Source: a virus. From it: a stretch of 53,273 nucleotides of DNA. The notes under the pieces are model-generated. The model was not told the DNA's origin. It was given only the letters and a program-made list of their open reading frames with translations, and did no database searches. The DNA lies in IMG/VR virus record IMGVR_UViG_3300042923_000379, positions 1 to 53,273 of that record, one strand, 5' to 3'. The position numbers and the translations under genes were made by a program. This document shows, in pieces, positions 50,461 through 53,273 of the stretch; positions within the stretch are counted from its first letter, which is position 1; the number at the start of each line of letters is the position of its first letter.

Positions 50461-52198
50461 TTAAGCTGTCCTTTTTATTAATTCTAAGAACGTAGGTCTA
50501 TTATCTATATAAATTCTATAAGCTATAATCATTGTTACAGCACCATCTATTTTCTTTTCTTCTTGCCCTTCAATTTTACATGGCATTATATCTTGTCTCT
50601 TATTTAAAACAAAAGCTGTATTTTCTAAACACCATTTATCAATAGGATTATTGTTATAAACTATTAATTTCTTTTTAAGGTCATTTTCAACTAACTTCAT
50701 AGCTTCAGACATAGTCCCAAAATCTTGATTTACTCTTGTACAATCAAAACCGTAGTTCTCCATATCTTTTACCCAATAAATAGCTGACCATTTATCATAA
50801 CCAGTATTGAAAACTCTAATATTATAGTCTTTATAAAGTCTATAATACCAAGCTGTTACTAAGCTAAAGTCATTTTCATTACCTGGAGAAACTGTTATGT
50901 AACCTTTTCTTATCCAGCCTTCATATTTAGCCTTAAGTTCTTTGTTTAAGATTTCTAATTTAGATTGTGGAATGAAATACTGCTGATAGAAATATTTCTT
51001 TTCATCACCTGGTTTCATAAGCATTATTCTTGCGCTTGTTAAGTCTCCAGTTTTCGATAAGTCGGATGCTCCAATAGCGAAACAATTTCTGAAATCTTCA
51101 ATTTTAAAAGTTTCCTCGTTAATTAAATCTTCTGGCATTAACCAAGCTGCTGAATTATTTTGTTTTATATTAAAATCTTTGCTTAGTACGAATACTCTAG
51201 TAGGTTTACTTGTTTTAGCTTCTTCTAACATTTGTCTTAAGAAACTACGCTTCTTTACTATTCCAAGGCTAGGATTGGATTTATACCAACTATCTTCATC
51301 TTGATATATCTCAGCCTCACTATCTTGTGTATAAAGCCATATAAGCCATCTAGGACGTTCTAATTCTCCATTTAATACTTGTCTAGCTTCTTTAAGTCTA
51401 TTATCTAAATAACCATCATTGACGATACCTTCTGTAGTTAATTCAAAATACAAAGGTTCTTCTTGTGTAGATAAAGCTTGTCTAATAGGCATTATAGAAC
51501 TATTGTCTTTAAGTTCATGTACTTCATCAGCTGCACCAACTCCGATATTTCTACCTTCTTTAGCACCTGTTTTAGCTGATATTCTTTTGATAGTACCTTT
51601 GTTTTGCCATGAGAACTTTCCTTTCTTTCGGGATTTTTTAATATCCCCAAAGAACATTCCTTTTATATTTTTACGAGTTACTTTTTCAAGTGAAGGACTA
51701 TCTTCTCTCATAGAATTTATAGCTTGAAACATTAAATCGGCTGATTCACTCATAGTCATTACTTGAACATAATATCTTTAAACCCATCGGCCCACAAAAC
51801 CATTCTGCCAAACATATGGCCGAAATAAGGGGCGTTTTTCCATTTTTTCTACCAACTAAAAATATAATATCTTGGTAAAGTCTAATTTGTCTCCCTATCT
51901 CTTCATCATAAATTTTAAATGAATAAATAGCCTCTATAAAAGCTTTTTGATAATGAAGTAATAAAAAGGGTTTACCGGCAAATGGTGCCTCGCTATGTTT
52001 ACATTTGCTTTCTATAAAGTTAATTCTTTTATGAGCTTCAGAAAATTCAACACTGATTTCTTCATCATCAAAATGATCTAACAATATATCTAATTGCTGC
52101 ATCAACTCTTTACCAATAATTATTTCTTTATCCTTACATTTTTTTATGTAAGATAGTAAAAAAGATTCTGGATATTTTTCTATCAATCTATCAAGCAT
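50461..52198 (-). CDS. terminase large subunit, split by a one-base frame change
   Basis: Frame 1 (52198-51746, 150 residues) has Walker A GRKNGKT at 116-122 and ends SSNDYE-stop (TGA). Frame 2 (to 50461) continues with SADLMFQAINSM, Walker B AADE (78-79 of that frame) and the nuclease start GASDLSKTGD. Reading GAG then skipping one T (51748) joins them into about 578 residues, normal for Terminase_1. ATGACTATG before the junction could allow restart but has no SD. This may be a mutation, assembly error or unusual +1 frameshift. Confidence 0.88.
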
Positions 52199-52240
52199 GA
52201 CTATGACATCACCTCCCTCTTGAAAGAGTAAAAACTCTAA

Positions 52241-52567
52241 TTATTCGTATTCCTCTAAATCATCATCATCTAAATCCTGCTTTACCACTAAAGCACTAGA
52301 TAAGCTTTTTATTACAGTTGCATAAGTATTTAAATTTTGTCTATATTCTTTAGCAGCTGGAATAGGTTTTTGCATTGTAGGATTATCAGGATTTATTTTA
52401 ATCATTCCTGTTTTATCAAGTAATTCTCTTAATACTTGATTTTCAGCAAATAAAAAAGCTGCTTCATGTATTAACCCACGATTCAGCTCTTTAACAGATT
52501 CATCTACACCCTCAAATATTTTATTTATTCTTTCTAGTTCTTGATTATAAATTTCGTTCTTAGTCAT
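52241..52567 (-). CDS. terminase small subunit, P27 family
   Basis: About 108 residues from ATG 52567 (GGAAG 8 nt upstream). HEAAFLFAENQVLRELLDKTG, then NPTMQKPIPAAKEYRQNLNTYATVIKSL, is the P27 small terminase pattern. Together with the large subunit it recognises DNA for packaging. It is unrelated to the PBSX-type small terminase at 980-1822. Confidence 0.85.
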   Translation of the reverse strand: MTKNEIYNQELERINKIFEGVDESVKELNRGLIHEAAFLFAENQVLRELLDKTGMIKINPDNPTMQKPIPAAKEYRQNLNTYATVIKSLSSALVVKQDLDDDDLEEYE

Positions 52568-52850
52568 ATTCATTTCTTCCAACTACTAAAGCTGTATGTA
52601 TTAAAATTCCACTTACTGTTATTGGCTTATACTGTACTTCAACTTCTTGATTGCTGTCTTGTAACTCTTTTATTTTTGATAACAATGTTAAATTGAATTG
52701 CTCATTGTCAATATGGACAACATTAAATATGCCTTTTATTTTTTTCACAATATCACCTCTCCTCTTGTTTTGAGAATTGTTTATTGAACCTGGTCTTTTA
52801 GGTCTTTCATATGTAGGACTAGGTCCATATTCAATTTCCCCATTTCTCAC
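52560..52850 (-). CDS. Cse60-like small protein with two possible starts
   Basis: From GTG 52748 (GGAGAGGTG upstream) it gives 62 residues similar in size and pattern to the sporulation-associated Cse60 protein (NVVHIDNEQFNLTLLSK, then VSGILIHTALVVG). A second GTG at 52850 with a strong GGAGG gives 96 residues with a basic Pro-rich leader (EIEYGPSPTYERPKRPG). Both starts have good sites. Confidence 0.55.
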   Translation of the reverse strand: MRNGEIEYGPSPTYERPKRPGSINNSQNKRRGDIVKKIKGIFNVVHIDNEQFNLTLLSKIKELQDSNQEVEVQYKPITVSGILIHTALVVGRNEYD

Positions 52851-52934
52851 CCAATAAACCTCCTAATTAACAATTTCATAACCACTTCGCCGATTGCATT
52901 TAAAATTTAATAATTTGAACCCATATATTTTGAA

Positions 52935-53156
52935 TTATTTGCAATTGTGCTTAAATATTTCTTGTTGCTTATCAATATATTCAGCAGATAGTCCATATTG
53001 GGAACTTACTTTAGCTACTTCAATGGCATTTTCAAAAAACTCTTCTGCGCTTATTTTCGTATCTATAACCAAACATGCAGCCATTCTTTTGTTTTTACAA
53101 TCTTCTTTATATGAACATTTTTCACATTTAGCATCTAACTTAGTTAAACTACTCAT
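52935..53156 (-). CDS. cysteine-rich hypothetical protein
   Basis: 73 residues with C11, C14, C20 and C28 (CEKCSYKEDCKNKRMAAC), likely a zinc site, then a helical end. GGAGG 5-6 nt upstream of the ATG. First gene seen upstream of the packaging operon. Confidence 0.6.
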   Translation of the reverse strand: MSSLTKLDAKCEKCSYKEDCKNKRMAACLVIDTKISAEEFFENAIEVAKVSSQYGLSAEYIDKQQEIFKHNCK

Positions 53157-53273
53157 ATTAAACCTCCATATTTTACAACATTTCTAAGTACTTCCCTAGA
53201 TTTCATTTTGTTTCAGCCTTTTTAAAAAACCTTCTGGAGATTTTTAAAAATTAAGGTCTGTGTGTAGATTGTG
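53157..53273. other. right window edge, no gene
   Basis: No coding frame. T-rich with a poly-T stretch at about 53217-53228. With 1-75 it would form the packaging-site region if the window is a complete genome; this cannot be proved here. Confidence 0.3.

Noticed and set aside
51740-51765. Terminase break as a second intron
   Set aside because: The two parts are contiguous apart from one base, so nothing is inserted.
1-53273. CRISPR array or insertion sequence
   Set aside because: I saw no regularly spaced long direct repeats and no transposase; the repeats present are short operators, iterons and terminator stems.

Overview
The window reads as a temperate siphovirus (phage or prophage) of a low-GC Firmicute, most likely Clostridium. 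The DNA is very AT-rich, ribosome binding sites are strong GGAGG types, TTG and GTG starts are frequent, and the families present (HK97-type capsid genes, Hol44-like holin, Rha and Bro antirepressors, large serine integrase, RecU, YopX-like protein) are typical of clostridial phages. About 53 kb is a normal genome size for such a phage. Both window edges fall in the DNA-packaging module: an HNH protein at the left edge and small and large terminase at the right. The window is therefore probably one whole genome opened near its packaging site, although I cannot show that the ends join.

Nearly everything is on the minus strand and is transcribed right to left. From the right edge: a P27-type small terminase, the large terminase (interrupted by a one-base frame change), portal, prohead protease, major capsid protein and head-tail connectors (53.2-45.3 kb). 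Next come the tail genes (45.3-35.1 kb): tail tube, an assembly chaperone pair with a -1 frameshift site, a tape measure gene interrupted by a 330-nt group I intron, distal tail protein, tail endopeptidase with a self-cleaving chaperone domain, and a BppU/beta-helix receptor-binding protein. A small self-contained island at 34.5-35.05 kb holds a ribbon-helix-helix regulator, a perfect palindrome, several terminators and a likely plus-strand small RNA. The lysis cassette lies at 32.7-34.5 kb.

The lysogeny module (28.4-32.1 kb) is the main plus-strand block: a CI-like repressor, a second HTH protein, a large serine integrase and a third HTH protein. It diverges from the leftward early promoter, and palindromic operators overlap both promoters. 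Leftward of it run a Cro-like gene, a Bro-type antirepressor and about 25 kb of early genes, many tiny and overlapping by 1-4 nt. Recognisable early functions are a Rad52-like annealing protein, HD phosphohydrolase, replisome organizer with internal iterons, DnaB helicase, MazG-like pyrophosphohydrolase, RecU resolvase, SSB, a DNA methyltransferase and an AbrB-like and a Spo0E-like protein. A second, compact switch sits at 14.25-14.5 kb, where a plus-strand ribbon-helix-helix gene faces a leftward promoter.

The far left (1-5.3 kb) holds HTH regulators, a cluster of degenerate tRNA-like elements with a terminator, a Rha regulator, small membrane proteins, a second small terminase of the unrelated PBSX family, and an HNH/P-loop fusion protein. 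The strongest unusual feature is the group I intron in the tape measure gene. P1, P10, P2-P9 and the guanosine-binding pair in P7 can all be drawn directly from the sequence, and splicing restores one 928-residue reading frame.
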